From Modicisalibacter tunisiensis (GTDB taxonomy: Bacteria; Pseudomonadota; Gammaproteobacteria; Pseudomonadales; Halomonadaceae), in NCBI RefSeq assembly GCF_020148005.1, contig NZ_JAGXFD010000001.1:2073739-2137738 (forward strand): 64,000 bases of DNA, written 5' to 3'. The notes below the pieces were generated by a model. It did no database searches. It had not been told where the DNA came from and saw only the letters and a list, made by a program, of their open reading frames with translations. Made by a program: the position numbers and the translations under genes. The stretch's first letter is position 1. Every line of letters begins with the position of its first letter. Positions 9,212 through 20,884 of the stretch are shown in pieces.

Positions 9212-10540
9212 TTGTTTTTCGAACGTCCCGACGCCGGTGAAACGGCGGTACTCGTCCATATCGACTTCCAGGACGAACAGGAGCGCGAAGACCCGGGCGA
9301 GTTCCTGGAGCTGGTGCGTTCCGCGGGGGCCGAGCCGGCGACCCTCTTGCAGGGGAGCCGGCGGCGTCCCGACCCGCGTACCTTCATCGGCAGCGGCAAG
9401 GTGGAGGAGCTGCGCGAGCGGCTCGCGGTCCATCACGCCGAGCTGGTGATCTTCAACCATGGCCTGAGTCCCTCCCAGGAGCGCAACCTCGAGCGCGCCC
9501 TGAAGTGTCGCGTGCTCGATCGCACCGGCCTGATTCTGGATATCTTCGCCCAGCGCGCGCGGACCCACGAGGGCAAGCTGCAGGTCGAACTGGCCCAGCT
9601 GGAATACATGTCCACCCGCCTGGTGCGCGGCTGGACCCACCTCGAGCGCCAGAAGGGCGGCATCGGCCTGCGCGGGCCGGGCGAGACCCAGCTCGAGACC
9701 GACCGCCGCCTGCTGCGCGGTCGCATCAAGGCGATCCACAAGCGCCTGGACAAGGTGCGCAGCCAGCGCGAGCAGAACCGCCGTGCCCGCGCGCGTGCCG
9801 AGATTCCCAGTGTCTCGCTGGTGGGCTACACCAACGCCGGGAAGTCGACGCTGTTCAACGCCCTGACCGCCTCCGAGGTCTATGCCGCCGACCAGCTGTT
9901 CGCGACCCTGGACCCGACCCTGCGCCGGCTGGAGATTCCCGACGTGGGCCCGGTGGTGATGGCCGATACCGTGGGCTTCATCCGTCATCTGCCGCACAAG
10001 CTGGTCGAGGCCTTCCAGGCCACCCTTCAGGAGGCGGCCGAGGCGACGCTGCTGGTGCATGTCATCGACTGTGCCGATCCCGACCGCGAGCAGAACGTGG
10101 CCGAGGTCAACAAGGTGCTCGCCGAGATCGGCGCCGACCAGGTGCCCTGTCTGCGTGTCATGAACAAGGTCGATCTGTTCGACAGCGCGCCGCGCATCGA
10201 GCGCGACGGCCACGGCATGCCCGAGGAGGTCTGGCTGTCCGCCCGCGACGGTCAGGGCCTCGAGCTGTTCGCCCAGGCGCTGTCCGAACGCCTGGCCGAG
10301 GATCTGCTCGAGCTGGACCTGACGCTGGCGCCCGAACAGGGTAGGCTACGGGCGGGGCTGCACGCACTGGACGCGGTCCGGGAGGAGCGCTTCGACGAGC
10401 AGGGGCACACCCTGCTGTCGATTCGTCTGCCCCGGCGCGAGTTCCTGCAGCTGCTCGCCCGCCAGGGCGAGAACGCCGAGGATTACCTGCCACCGGAGGA
10501 GCTCGCGCCGCCGGCCTGGGCCGACGGCATCCGGGACTGA
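9212..10540 (+). CDS. hflX: ribosome-associated GTPase HflX (TTG start)
   Basis: HflX is a GTPase that splits stalled 70S ribosomes. The 442-residue product starts at a TTG codon (reading MFFERPDAGE), 14 nt after the hfq stop. The N-terminal HflX domain includes FIGSGKVEELRERLA; the subunit signature GGIGLRGPGETQLETDRR leads into the GTPase domain with G1 VGYTNAGKSTLFNAL, G3 DTVGFIRHLPH and G4 NKVD. Position between hfq and hflK is the classical hflA locus. The unusual start codon is supported by the conserved MFFER beginning, not by a strong ribosome site. Confidence 0.95.
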   Translation: MFFERPDAGETAVLVHIDFQDEQEREDPGEFLELVRSAGAEPATLLQGSRRRPDPRTFIGSGKVEELRERLAVHHAELVIFNHGLSPSQERNLERALKCRVLDRTGLILDIFAQRARTHEGKLQVELAQLEYMSTRLVRGWTHLERQKGGIGLRGPGETQLETDRRLLRGRIKAIHKRLDKVRSQREQNRRARARAEIPSVSLVGYTNAGKSTLFNALTASEVYAADQLFATLDPTLRRLEIPDVGPVVMADTVGFIRHLPHKLVEAFQATLQEAAEATLLVHVIDCADPDREQNVAEVNKVLAEIGADQVPCLRVMNKVDLFDSAPRIERDGHGMPEEVWLSARDGQGLELFAQALSERLAEDLLELDLTLAPEQGRLRAGLHALDAVREERFDEQGHTLLSIRLPRREFLQLLARQGENAEDYLPPEELAPPAWADGIRD

Positions 10541-10608
10541 TTCGATTGGGCGGCCGGAGCCGACCGACCATCGATGCCTATCGCAACCTTGCTTAGTGGA
10601 GACGACGT

Positions 10609-11832
10609 ATGGCTTGGAACGAGCCAGGTGGGGGCGGCAATCAGCATGACCCCTGGAGCGGTGGCGGCCGACGCGGAGGCGGCGGCGGCAACGGCAATGG
10701 CGGCAACAACCAGGGGCCGCCCGACCTCGACGAGGCGCTGAAGAAGTTTCAGGACAAGCTCAACCGCATGCTCGGCGGTCGCGGCAAGCGCGGTGGCAGT
10801 GGCAGTGGCGGGGGGGGCGGCGGCAAGCGCAGCACCTTCGCCCTGCCGGGCCTGCTGGCGGTGGTCGCACTGGCGATCTGGGCGGCCTCCGGCTTCTATC
10901 TGGTCGACCAGTCCGAACGTGGCGTGGTGCTGCGCTTCGGCAAGTTCCAGGACGTGGTCAATCCCGGCCTGCACTGGAACGCGCCGATCGTCGATGACGT
11001 GCGCATGGTCAACGTGACCCGGGTCCGCTCGATCTCCCAGACCAAGTCGATGCTCACCAAGGACGAGAACATCGTCCAGGTCGAGATCTCCGCCCAGTAC
11101 CAGGTAGCCAACCCGCGCGACTACCTCCTCAATGTGCGCACGCCGGAGCTGTCCATCGAGAACGCCCTCGATTCGGCGCTGCGTCACGTGGTCGGCGGCA
11201 CCGAGATGGACGATATCCTGACCTCGGGCCGCGAGCTGCTGGCGGACACCGTCTCCAGCCGGCTGCAGTCGTATCTCAACAACTACGGCATCGGCGTGCG
11301 CATCCAGGCGATCAACGTCGAGTCCACCTCGGCGCCGGATGCCGTCCAGGATGCCTTCGACGACGTGATCAAGGCGCGCGAGGATCGTCAGCGCATGATC
11401 AACGACGCCATTGGCTATGCCAATGCCATCATCCCCGAGGCTCAGGGCCAGGCCCAGCGCATGATCGAGCAGGCCCAGGGCTATCGCGAATCGGTGGTGG
11501 CCAAGGCGCAGGGCCAGACCAACCGCTTCAACTCGCTGCTCGGCGAATACCGCCAGGCGCCGCAGGTCATGCGCGATCGCCTGTACCTGGACACCATGTC
11601 CGAGGTGCTCTCGAAGACCAGCAAGGTGCTGGTGGACATCGACAAGGGCAGTCCGCTGATGGTGCTGCCGCTGGACAAGCTGGGACTCGACGGCGGCAAG
11701 GCGGCATCGAGCGATGCCAAGGTCGATGTCTCGCCGTCGCTGCTCGAGCAGATGCGCAATGACGACACCGGCAGCCGTTCGAGCCGCAGCACCACCACGC
11801 AGTCGCAGGGTATCCGCAGGGAGGGCCGCTGA
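10609..11832 (+). CDS. hflK: FtsH protease modulator HflK
   Basis: HflK is an SPFH/prohibitin-family inner-membrane protein that with HflC forms a large cage around FtsH. The 407-residue product has a glycine-rich, low-complexity N-terminus (residues 1-75), one membrane helix (about 84-105, LPGLLAVVALAIWAASGFYLV region), then the SPFH domain (VVLRFGKFQDVVNPGLHW onward) and a coiled-coil section with AQGQAQRMIEQAQGYRE. The start ATG follows GGAGACGACGT. It overlaps hflC by one base (TGATG). The glycine tract reaches six codons in a row in places. Confidence 0.96.
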   Translation: MAWNEPGGGGNQHDPWSGGGRRGGGGGNGNGGNNQGPPDLDEALKKFQDKLNRMLGGRGKRGGSGSGGGGGGKRSTFALPGLLAVVALAIWAASGFYLVDQSERGVVLRFGKFQDVVNPGLHWNAPIVDDVRMVNVTRVRSISQTKSMLTKDENIVQVEISAQYQVANPRDYLLNVRTPELSIENALDSALRHVVGGTEMDDILTSGRELLADTVSSRLQSYLNNYGIGVRIQAINVESTSAPDAVQDAFDDVIKAREDRQRMINDAIGYANAIIPEAQGQAQRMIEQAQGYRESVVAKAQGQTNRFNSLLGEYRQAPQVMRDRLYLDTMSEVLSKTSKVLVDIDKGSPLMVLPLDKLGLDGGKAASSDAKVDVSPSLLEQMRNDDTGSRSSRSTTTQSQGIRREGR

Positions 11833-12731
11833 TGATCAATAACCGTTCCCTGCTCATCGTCGCCGGCGTCGCCGTACTCGCCTGGGTGGGCAGCAACAGC
11901 CTCTACATCGTCGACGAGACCCAGCGGGCCATCAAGCTGCGCTTCGGCGAGATCGTCGAGGCCAACATCCAGCCGGGGCTGCATTTCAAGGTGCCGGTCA
12001 CCAACACGGTGCGCACCTTCGACGCCCGGGTGCTGACGCTGGACACCGACACCAGCCGCTACCTGACGCTGGAGAAGAAGGCGGTGATCGTCGACTCCTA
12101 CGTCAAGTGGAAGATTGTCGACCCGGCCCGCTACTATGAGGCGACCTCCGGCAACGAGCAGAGTGCCGAACGGCTGATTTCGCCGCGGGTCGACGAGGCG
12201 CTGCGCAACCAGTTCGGCAAGCTCGAGCTCCAGGAGATTATCGCCGAGAAGCGCGACCAGCTGATGTCGGAGCCCACCCACGAGCTTGACCAGATCATGC
12301 GCAAGGAGCTCGGGGTGGCGATCCTCGACATCCGTATCAAGCGCATCGACCTGCCCGACGAGGTGACCCAGGCGGTCTACGAGCGGATGCGTACCGAGCG
12401 CCACCGCGAGGCGCGCGAGTACCGCGCCCAGGGACAGGAGCAGGCCGAGAAGATCCGTGCCAATGCCGAGCGTCGCCGTCAGGTGTTGCTCGCCGAGGCA
12501 CAGTCCAAGGCCGAGACGCTGCGCGGTCAGGGCGATGCCGAGGCGGCGTCGATCTACGCCAAGGCCTATCAGCAGGACACCGAGTTCTTCCGCTTCTATC
12601 GCAGCCTCAACGCCTACAAGGACAGCTTCGATGGCAAGCAGGACCTGCTGGTGCTCGATCCGAACAGCGACTTCTTCCGCTACCTGAACAGCCCGACCCC
12701 GTCCGGGGCCGGGCAGGCCGGCGGTTCCTGA
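11832..12731 (+). CDS. hflC: FtsH protease modulator HflC
   Basis: Partner of HflK in the HflKC membrane complex. The 299-residue protein has an N-terminal membrane anchor (residues 5-22, SLLIVAGVAVLAWVG), the SPFH domain (IKLRFGEIVEANIQPGLHFK) and a C-terminal coiled coil (RAQGQEQAEKIRANAERRRQ). Start and hflK stop share one base, so translation is coupled. In E. coli the small membrane gene yjeT follows hflC; here nothing codes for it in the 108 bp before hisZ. Confidence 0.96.
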   Translation: MINNRSLLIVAGVAVLAWVGSNSLYIVDETQRAIKLRFGEIVEANIQPGLHFKVPVTNTVRTFDARVLTLDTDTSRYLTLEKKAVIVDSYVKWKIVDPARYYEATSGNEQSAERLISPRVDEALRNQFGKLELQEIIAEKRDQLMSEPTHELDQIMRKELGVAILDIRIKRIDLPDEVTQAVYERMRTERHREAREYRAQGQEQAEKIRANAERRRQVLLAEAQSKAETLRGQGDAEAASIYAKAYQQDTEFFRFYRSLNAYKDSFDGKQDLLVLDPNSDFFRYLNSPTPSGAGQAGGS

Positions 12732-12785
12732 GGCCGCGGCCGCCCCCCGGGGTACACCCGGGGGGCAAACATGGTAGAATCCATC

Positions 12786-12809
12786 AACCGGGCGTGGCCC
12801 GGTTTTTTT
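12786..12809 (+). terminator. Rho-independent terminator after hflC
   Basis: AACCGGG, loop CGTGG, CCCGGTT followed by seven T. It ends the nnr-to-hflC transcript. A second GC-rich palindrome (CCCCCCGGG...CCCGGGGGG, 12743-12766) lies just before it, and a TAGAAT hexamer at 12775 separates the two. Confidence 0.8.
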
Positions 12810-12839
12810 GTGGCCATTCATCTCTGGCAGGACAGGCAA

Positions 12840-15399
<2,560 letters not shown>

Positions 15400-15427
15400 A
15401 CTGCTCGACGAACCACGCGCGAGTCAT

Positions 15428-15459
15428 GAACCCGCCATCCTGCGATGGCGGGTTCTTTG
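15428..15459 (+). terminator. Rho-independent terminator after purA
   Basis: GAACCCGCCATC, loop CTGC, GATGGCGGGTTC then TTTGT. The stem is 12 bp and perfect. It also lies 24 bp past the stop of the convergent TerC gene and could serve both strands. Confidence 0.85.
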
Positions 15460-15482
15460 TATTCCGGAGCCCGGCGTCGGTG

Positions 15483-16481
15483 TCAGTCGCTGCCGCCCGC
15501 ACCGCGCCGTGAACGAATCAGGCTTGCCACGGTCGTGACCACCAGCGTCGTGACGATGATGGTCAGTGACAGCCAGATAGGCACTTCCGGCACTCCATGC
15601 AGCGGCTGCCCATCGTTGATGAAAATCAGCGTGTTTTCGTGCAGGGCGTCCAGAATCAGCTTGATCCCGATGAAGCCGAGAATCACCGACAGGCCCAGTC
15701 CCAGATAGACGAGGCGGTCGAGCAGGCCGCCGAGCAGGAAGTAGAGCTGCAGCAGGCCGAGCAGGGCGAAGGCGTTGGTGGTGAAGACGATGTAGGGTGC
15801 CTTGGTCAGCCCGTAGATGGCAGGGATCGAGTCCAGGGCAAACAGCAGGTCGGTGAAGCCCAGCGCCAGGACCGCGAAGAACAATGGCGTCACCACGGGC
15901 TTGTCCTCGACCCGGGCAAAGAGCCGATTTCCATGATACTCGCGAGTCGAGGGCAGGGTCTTGTGTGCCCAGCGCTCGAACCAGGTTTCGTGGTACTGGG
16001 GGGCGCCGCCCTGCGACTCGTCCTGGAAGCTCTCGCGGGCGAGCTTTGCTGCCGTGTAGAGCAGGAAGGCGCCAAACAGGTAGAACACCCAGCTGAACTG
16101 GGCGATGGCGGCGGCACCGAGGGCGATGAAGATACCGCGCATGACCAGGGCGATGGCGATGCCGATCAGCAATACCTTTTGCTGGTAGCGACGGGGTACC
16201 GAGAACTTGCTCATCAAGATGACAAACACGAAGAGGTTGTCGACCGACAGGCTCTTTTCGGTGATGAAACCGGCGAAGTACTCGGTGCCGTGCTGAGCGC
16301 CCCAGACGATCCACACACCACCGCCGAAGAGCAGGGCGATGGTGATGAAGAACAATGACCAGCCGGCCGCCTCCTTGAGCGTCGGTTCATGGGGCTTGCG
16401 GGCATGAAAGAGGAAGTCGAAGAAGAACAGGGCGATGATGCCGGCGATGGTCGCCAGCCAGACCCAGGTCGGGACGGACAT
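15483..16481 (-). CDS. TerC/Alx-family integral membrane protein, probable manganese exporter
   Basis: The 332-residue product is a polytopic membrane protein of the TerC family (as E. coli Alx and B. subtilis MeeF/MeeY), with about nine hydrophobic segments. The conserved acidic membrane motifs are present: EKSLSVDNLFVFVILMSKF in the N-terminal half and FALDSIPAIYGLTKAPYIV in the C-terminal half. Family members have been tied to Mn2+ export and metalation of secreted enzymes. The leader carries a probable Mn2+-sensing yybP-ykoY element, which supports a manganese role over tellurite resistance. Start ATG 16481 is preceded by GGAG. Monocistronic, convergent with purA. Confidence 0.9.
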   Translation of the reverse strand: MSVPTWVWLATIAGIIALFFFDFLFHARKPHEPTLKEAAGWSLFFITIALLFGGGVWIVWGAQHGTEYFAGFITEKSLSVDNLFVFVILMSKFSVPRRYQQKVLLIGIAIALVMRGIFIALGAAAIAQFSWVFYLFGAFLLYTAAKLARESFQDESQGGAPQYHETWFERWAHKTLPSTREYHGNRLFARVEDKPVVTPLFFAVLALGFTDLLFALDSIPAIYGLTKAPYIVFTTNAFALLGLLQLYFLLGGLLDRLVYLGLGLSVILGFIGIKLILDALHENTLIFINDGQPLHGVPEVPIWLSLTIIVTTLVVTTVASLIRSRRGAGGSD

Positions 16482-16514
16482 GTCGAGAGTCTCCGTATCG
16501 ATGCGATGACGTGA

Positions 16515-16680
16515 TCGAAGGTCTCTTCCGTCTCATTCCGGCCGCCCTTTTCAGGGGCGAGCGGGGGGCGAGAAGGCAGCGCCGGGGTGGCGTCATGCCC
16601 GGCCCGTGTTGACGACGCTACCGATGCGATCTGCCATGTAGCGGCAGACCCATCAGGAATACTCCCCTTCCGTTGGTTCA
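16515..16680 (-). promoter_or_regulatory. probable yybP-ykoY (Mn2+) riboswitch in the TerC leader
   Basis: On the minus strand, upstream of the TerC gene, the leader contains GGAAGGGGAGTATTCC, later GTCGTCAACACGGGCCGGGC, and finally CGGCCGGAATGAGACGGAAG with AGACC just behind. The GGGGAGTA box, the GTCGTCAACAC box and the closing GCGGCCGG...GAGACC are the hallmark segments of the yybP-ykoY motif, which commonly precedes TerC/alx and mntP genes and senses Mn2+. Order and spacing (about 160 nt) fit. Ends are approximate; the fold was not computed. Confidence 0.8.
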
Positions 16681-16734
16681 GCGAGTTTGACGGTGGAGAA
16701 AGCGACAAGCAAGACGGCGAGTTCGCTTCAAGAG

Positions 16735-16760
16735 AAAAACCGGGGCCACACGGCCCCGGT
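16735..16760 (-). terminator. terminator of the polysaccharide operon
   Basis: Read on the minus strand: ACCGGGGCC, loop GTGT, GGCCCCGGT followed by TTTTT. It lies 14 bp after the stop of the Sel1-repeat gene at 16775 and ends the six-gene operon. Confidence 0.85.
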
Positions 16761-16774
16761 AGGGAAAGGCCGGG

Positions 16775-19549
16775 TCAGCGCGGGGTGGGCGGGACCTTGC
16801 TGGCGGCCTGGGCGGCCTGGTCATTCTGCAGCAGGTCGCGCATGGTGCGCAGGGCGGCCTCGCCACGGCTCTCCAGGGTCTGGTCGAGCCACAGCAGGGC
16901 CTGATCCTGGTTGGCGTCTTCCAGCCCCTGCTGCCAGAGGTAGGCCTTGGCCAGCGCCAGCCGGGCCGTGGGGTGGCCCTGGCGCGCCGCGCGAAACAGG
17001 TATTCCGCGCCCTTGGCGGCATCCTTCTCGACGCCTTCGCCACGCAGATAGGCGCGTCCCAGGGCGGCCTGGGCGCCGGCGTGGCCCTGGTCCGCGGCCC
17101 GGGTCAGCAGCTTGATGCCCTTCTGTTCATCCTGGGTGAGGCCGTCGCGGCCATAGAGCAGCGCGCGCCCCAGGTTGGCCAGCGAGGAGAGGCTGCCGGC
17201 GTTGGCGGCGCGGGTCAGCCACTGCTTGGCCTCGGCCGGATCCTTGTCGACGCCGGTGCCGTTGAGGTATGCCTCGCCCAGCACCTGGGCGGCATAGGCG
17301 TTGCCCTGGCGCGCCGAGCGCTTGAGCAGGGCGATGCCCTTCTGCGGCTGGCGCGACACGCCCTTGCCCTGCAGGTAGGCCTGCCCCAGGGTCTGCATGG
17401 CACCCAGGTTGCCGCCGCGGATGGCCCGCTGGAGCAGCTGCACGCCCCGCTGCGGGTCGGCACTGACATGCTCGCCCCTGAGCAGCATGCCGCCGAGGTC
17501 GGCCATGGCGCCGGTGTGGCCGCGGGCGACGGCGGTCTTCAGGTAATCGAGCCCCTTGTCGACGTCCTTCGGGAAGGGGTTGCCCTTGATGTAGGCCCGT
17601 CCCAGGCTGGCGGCGGCACCGCCGTGGCCGGCGCGGCTGGCCTTGGACAGCCAGCGGTAGGCCTTCTGGACATCCATGGGCACGCCGTTGCTGCCATCGA
17701 GGTAGGCCCGCCCGAGGTCGGCCATTGCCGCGGGATCGCCGAGCCTGGCGGCGTGGATGATGGCGTCGATGTTGCCGGCGCCCTTGCCATGCTTGCGGTA
17801 GAGCCGGGCCAGTGCCAGTTCCGCGGAGTCATGCCCGGCATCGCGGGCTTTTTCCAGCCAGCGCTTGGCCTGACGAAAGTCCCGCGGTACGCCCGTGCCG
17901 TCGCGATAGGCGCGCCCCAGCACCACCATGGCGTAGTCGTCACCCTGGCTGGCGGCCCGGGTCAGCAGGGAAACCGCCTTCTCGCTCTGGCCGCGATCCG
18001 CCAGGGGCCCGTCGAGGTAGGCCTTGCCGAGCGCGGTCATGGCGGTGGTGTCACCGGCCACGACGGCCTTGCGCAGCCAGCGTTCGGCGGCGTCGGGGTT
18101 GGCGGGCAGGGTCTGGCCTTCCAGATAGGCCTCGCCGAGCAGACGGGCGGCGTAGTCCTGCCCCTGCTGTGCCGCCTGCTTCAGCAGCGATTCGGCCTTC
18201 CGGGCATCCGGTGCGACGCCGATGCCCTTGAGATAGGCCTCGCCGAGTTGCGCGGTGGCGTAGCTGCTGCCGGCCTGCTGGCCGCGCTTCAGGTAGTCGA
18301 TCGCCTTGCCGGGCTGGGCCGGGAAGTCCTCCTTGCCGTTCAGGTACAGGTCCCCCAGTACGGCCAGTGCCAGCGGGTCATTCTTCTGCGCGGCACCCTG
18401 CAGCAACTGGATGCCCTGTCGGCGCGCCGGGGGGAGAACGTCACCGGCGATGTAGGCGCGCCCCAGGGTGACGGTGGCGTTGGTCGAGCCCTGATCGGCG
18501 GCCTTCGCCAGCCAGGACTCGGCCTCCTTGGGACGGGGCGTGACCGCCTTGCCGTCGAGCAGCGCCGAGCCCAGGTGGTACATGGACTCGACATCGCCGG
18601 CCTTGGCGGCCTGCTCGAGCATGGCCAGGCCACGCTGAGTCTCGCCCTGCTCGAGCAGGGCCTCGCCGACCTTGCCCAGTGCATCCGGGTCGCCCGAGTC
18701 GGCGGCCTTCATCAGCCAGCGGCGCTGCTCCTCGGGCCGGTAGCCGAGCAGGCCGTCCCGGGCATAGAGGCTGGCCAGGTCGGTCATCGCGCCGACATCG
18801 CCCTTCTGGGCCAGGGCCCTGGCATACTCGGCATAGCGCTGGGCGTAACCCTTGGCCTTGGCCGGGGCGGCCTGATACCAGCCGCCGGGCCGGTAGGCGT
18901 CGGCCAGCTCGCGCAGGGCGCTGCCGTCGCCGGCCTCGACGGCCTTCTGGTAGAGCGCGACCGCACGCTGGGGGTTGCGCTTGATCCCTTCGCCCCGCGC
19001 CAGCATGCCGGCGAGCTTGGCGGCGGCCTGGTCGGCCTCGCCGGCTTCGATGGCCTGGCGATAGAGGTAGAAGGCCAGGGTGGGGTTGCGCTCGACACCG
19101 TCACCGTCGAGGTAGAGATCCCCCAGCTTCACGGAGGCATTGCCCAGCGACGAATTGGGCCGGTGCAGGGCCTTGGCGTAGTACTTGGCGGCCAGTGCCG
19201 GATCCCGGGGCACGCCCTGGCCCTTGTCGTAGAGCTTGCCCAGGTCGTAGTAGGCAGGCAGCATGCCCTCGCGTCCCAGGGCCTTGAAGCTGGCGATGGC
19301 CTTCTCGTACTGGCCCTTTTCGGCGGCCTGGCGGGCGAAGTCCATGCGTCCCCAGTCCATGCCGCCCATGTCGACGGGGCGGCCGCCGTCGAACCAGTCG
19401 ACGTAGGCGGCCGGCACCGGTGGTACCGCAGCGTCGCGCTGTACCTCGTGCGTGGCGCAGCCGGCCATCGCGAGCAGCAGCGGCGATACGCGCATCAGGT
19501 GCCGCCATGGGCTGGCCCGGCGATCTCGGCGAAGCGGATGTCCAAGCAT
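16775..19549 (-). CDS. AlgK-like outer-membrane lipoprotein made of Sel1 repeats (924 aa)
   Basis: The N-terminus has a basic region and a lipobox (LLLAMAGC), so the protein should be lipidated and face the periplasm. Nearly all the rest is a run of about 22-24 Sel1/TPR-like repeats of 36 residues with the pattern A..LG.AYL.G.GV..D...A..W...A. AlgK of alginate producers is a Sel1-repeat lipoprotein scaffold of about 475 residues, so this one is nearly twice as long. It is the last gene of the operon, 45 bp after the PL5 lyase. It probably scaffolds the secretion complex or recruits the lyases; this is inference. ATG 19495 (MRVSPLLLAMAGC) is an alternative start. Confidence 0.85.
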   Translation of the reverse strand: MLGHPLRRDRRASPWRHLMRVSPLLLAMAGCATHEVQRDAAVPPVPAAYVDWFDGGRPVDMGGMDWGRMDFARQAAEKGQYEKAIASFKALGREGMLPAYYDLGKLYDKGQGVPRDPALAAKYYAKALHRPNSSLGNASVKLGDLYLDGDGVERNPTLAFYLYRQAIEAGEADQAAAKLAGMLARGEGIKRNPQRAVALYQKAVEAGDGSALRELADAYRPGGWYQAAPAKAKGYAQRYAEYARALAQKGDVGAMTDLASLYARDGLLGYRPEEQRRWLMKAADSGDPDALGKVGEALLEQGETQRGLAMLEQAAKAGDVESMYHLGSALLDGKAVTPRPKEAESWLAKAADQGSTNATVTLGRAYIAGDVLPPARRQGIQLLQGAAQKNDPLALAVLGDLYLNGKEDFPAQPGKAIDYLKRGQQAGSSYATAQLGEAYLKGIGVAPDARKAESLLKQAAQQGQDYAARLLGEAYLEGQTLPANPDAAERWLRKAVVAGDTTAMTALGKAYLDGPLADRGQSEKAVSLLTRAASQGDDYAMVVLGRAYRDGTGVPRDFRQAKRWLEKARDAGHDSAELALARLYRKHGKGAGNIDAIIHAARLGDPAAMADLGRAYLDGSNGVPMDVQKAYRWLSKASRAGHGGAAASLGRAYIKGNPFPKDVDKGLDYLKTAVARGHTGAMADLGGMLLRGEHVSADPQRGVQLLQRAIRGGNLGAMQTLGQAYLQGKGVSRQPQKGIALLKRSARQGNAYAAQVLGEAYLNGTGVDKDPAEAKQWLTRAANAGSLSSLANLGRALLYGRDGLTQDEQKGIKLLTRAADQGHAGAQAALGRAYLRGEGVEKDAAKGAEYLFRAARQGHPTARLALAKAYLWQQGLEDANQDQALLWLDQTLESRGEAALRTMRDLLQNDQAAQAASKVPPTPR

Positions 19550-19594
19550 GTCAGATTCCTCCGTGATTATGGGCGTCGCGAGTTCGTCGGGACG

Positions 19595-20842
19595 TCATTC
19601 CTGGTCCCGGGACGCCCGGGCCCGGCGCTTCTGGGCGGCGGTGAACGCTTGTTGCTGGGCCGCGGGATCCATGAAGTACAGGGTCACGTAGCCGCCGGCG
19701 CCACGGTTTTCGATCGGGCGCATGGTGCGCAGAAACGGCTCCAGGCGCGGCTCGTCGAAGTGGCTGAGGTAAATCTCCATCCAGGCCAGGTACTGGTCGT
19801 CCTTCAGGAAGCCCTTGTACTGCTCGTGAGGCGCCAGATCGCCGAGCGCGTCGGGATCCTCGAGGATATCGATGGCGAAGTTCACGGCATCCTTGATGGT
19901 GTGGCCATCGACCTCGAGGTTGAAGACGTCGTAGCCCTGCCGCGAGACGATCTGCAGATTGGGGATCAGGTAGAGCAGGGCATAGTTCTGATAGTGGCTG
20001 GCGCGCCGGCCGCGCTTCATCTCCAGCGGCAGGGCGCCTTCCTTGGTCAGGTCATGCAGGGCCGAATAGATGGCGCTGACGCCGAAGCGAAACAGCTCGT
20101 CGTCGTCGGTCAGCACGCCGACCATCGAGGCATACAGGGCGCGTCGATAGAAGTGGTTGTTGCAGCAGCTGTTGTTGGGCTGACCGGGAATCGCCTTGTG
20201 CTTGTAGGCCAGGTCCTTGAGCCATTGGTCCACGCGCTGTTTTTCCGCGTCCATCCCCTTCACCGCCGGACGCACCACGGAGTAGGCCTCGGCCGCCGAG
20301 AAGATCATCGACTCGGTCGAGAACCAGGCCTGGGGCTGGGACGACTCGTAGTAGAAGTTCAGCAGGGCGTCGTGACGCGCCCACTTGTCGAGAAAGCGGA
20401 TCATGCACCGGCCATAGTAGACGTCACCGCTGGTGACGTAGGCCCCGGCCAGCTTGGCCACGGCCTTCTCGAACTGGAACAGCGGCCCCGAAATCTTCCG
20501 CCAGGCCTTGGGGCTGGGATAGAAGCCGGGGATGCGGATCTTGGTATCCAGCGGGGGAATGGCCAGCAGCTGCTGGCAGCTGGGCCCGGTGGAGAGCTCC
20601 TCCACCTGGGTCAGCAGCATGGGGTTTTCGGTCTGCTGCAGCAGCTTCATGCGCGCCGGGACGTCGAAATAGGAGGCGTTGGGATCATTGACCGTGTACT
20701 TCGACAGGTCGAGCTGGTTGCGCTCCTTGATCGACATGCCCATGGCGGGCAGGGCCAGGGCCGCGATCAGCAGGGCAGCGAGCGCCTGGCCGATGGCGCG
20801 GCGCAACCCGATGCCCGAGAGGATTCCGGTAATGTTGGTCAT
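19595..20842 (-). CDS. algL: periplasmic polysaccharide lyase, PL5 (AlgL-like) family
   Basis: The 415-residue protein begins with a signal peptide ([17 protein letters not shown] region, cleavage near residue 35) and is otherwise an all-alpha PL5/alginate_lyase fold. The catalytic neighbourhoods of AlgL can be matched: [13 protein letters not shown] for the Asn-His pair (NNHSYW in Pseudomonas) and [10 protein letters not shown] for the Arg-Tyr pair (RALAYHNYAL). PL5 includes alginate lyases, and members acting on poly-glucuronate are also known. In alginate producers AlgL clears polymer trapped in the periplasm. Here the operon carries ugd rather than algD, so glucuronan is a possible substrate. 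The gene symbol is by homology only. Confidence 0.82.
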   Translation of the reverse strand: MTNITGILSGIGLRRAIGQALAALLIAALALPAMGMSIKERNQLDLSKYTVNDPNASYFDVPARMKLLQQTENPMLLTQVEELSTGPSCQQLLAIPPLDTKIRIPGFYPSPKAWRKISGPLFQFEKAVAKLAGAYVTSGDVYYGRCMIRFLDKWARHDALLNFYYESSQPQAWFSTESMIFSAAEAYSVVRPAVKGMDAEKQRVDQWLKDLAYKHKAIPGQPNNSCCNNHFYRRALYASMVGVLTDDDELFRFGVSAIYSALHDLTKEGALPLEMKRGRRASHYQNYALLYLIPNLQIVSRQGYDVFNLEVDGHTIKDAVNFAIDILEDPDALGDLAPHEQYKGFLKDDQYLAWMEIYLSHFDEPRLEPFLRTMRPIENRGAGGYVTLYFMDPAAQQQAFTAAQKRRARASRDQE

Positions 20843-20884
20843 GGCGACTCGTTCACGTGCAGTGGGCGGTCAGACGCCGGCCGG

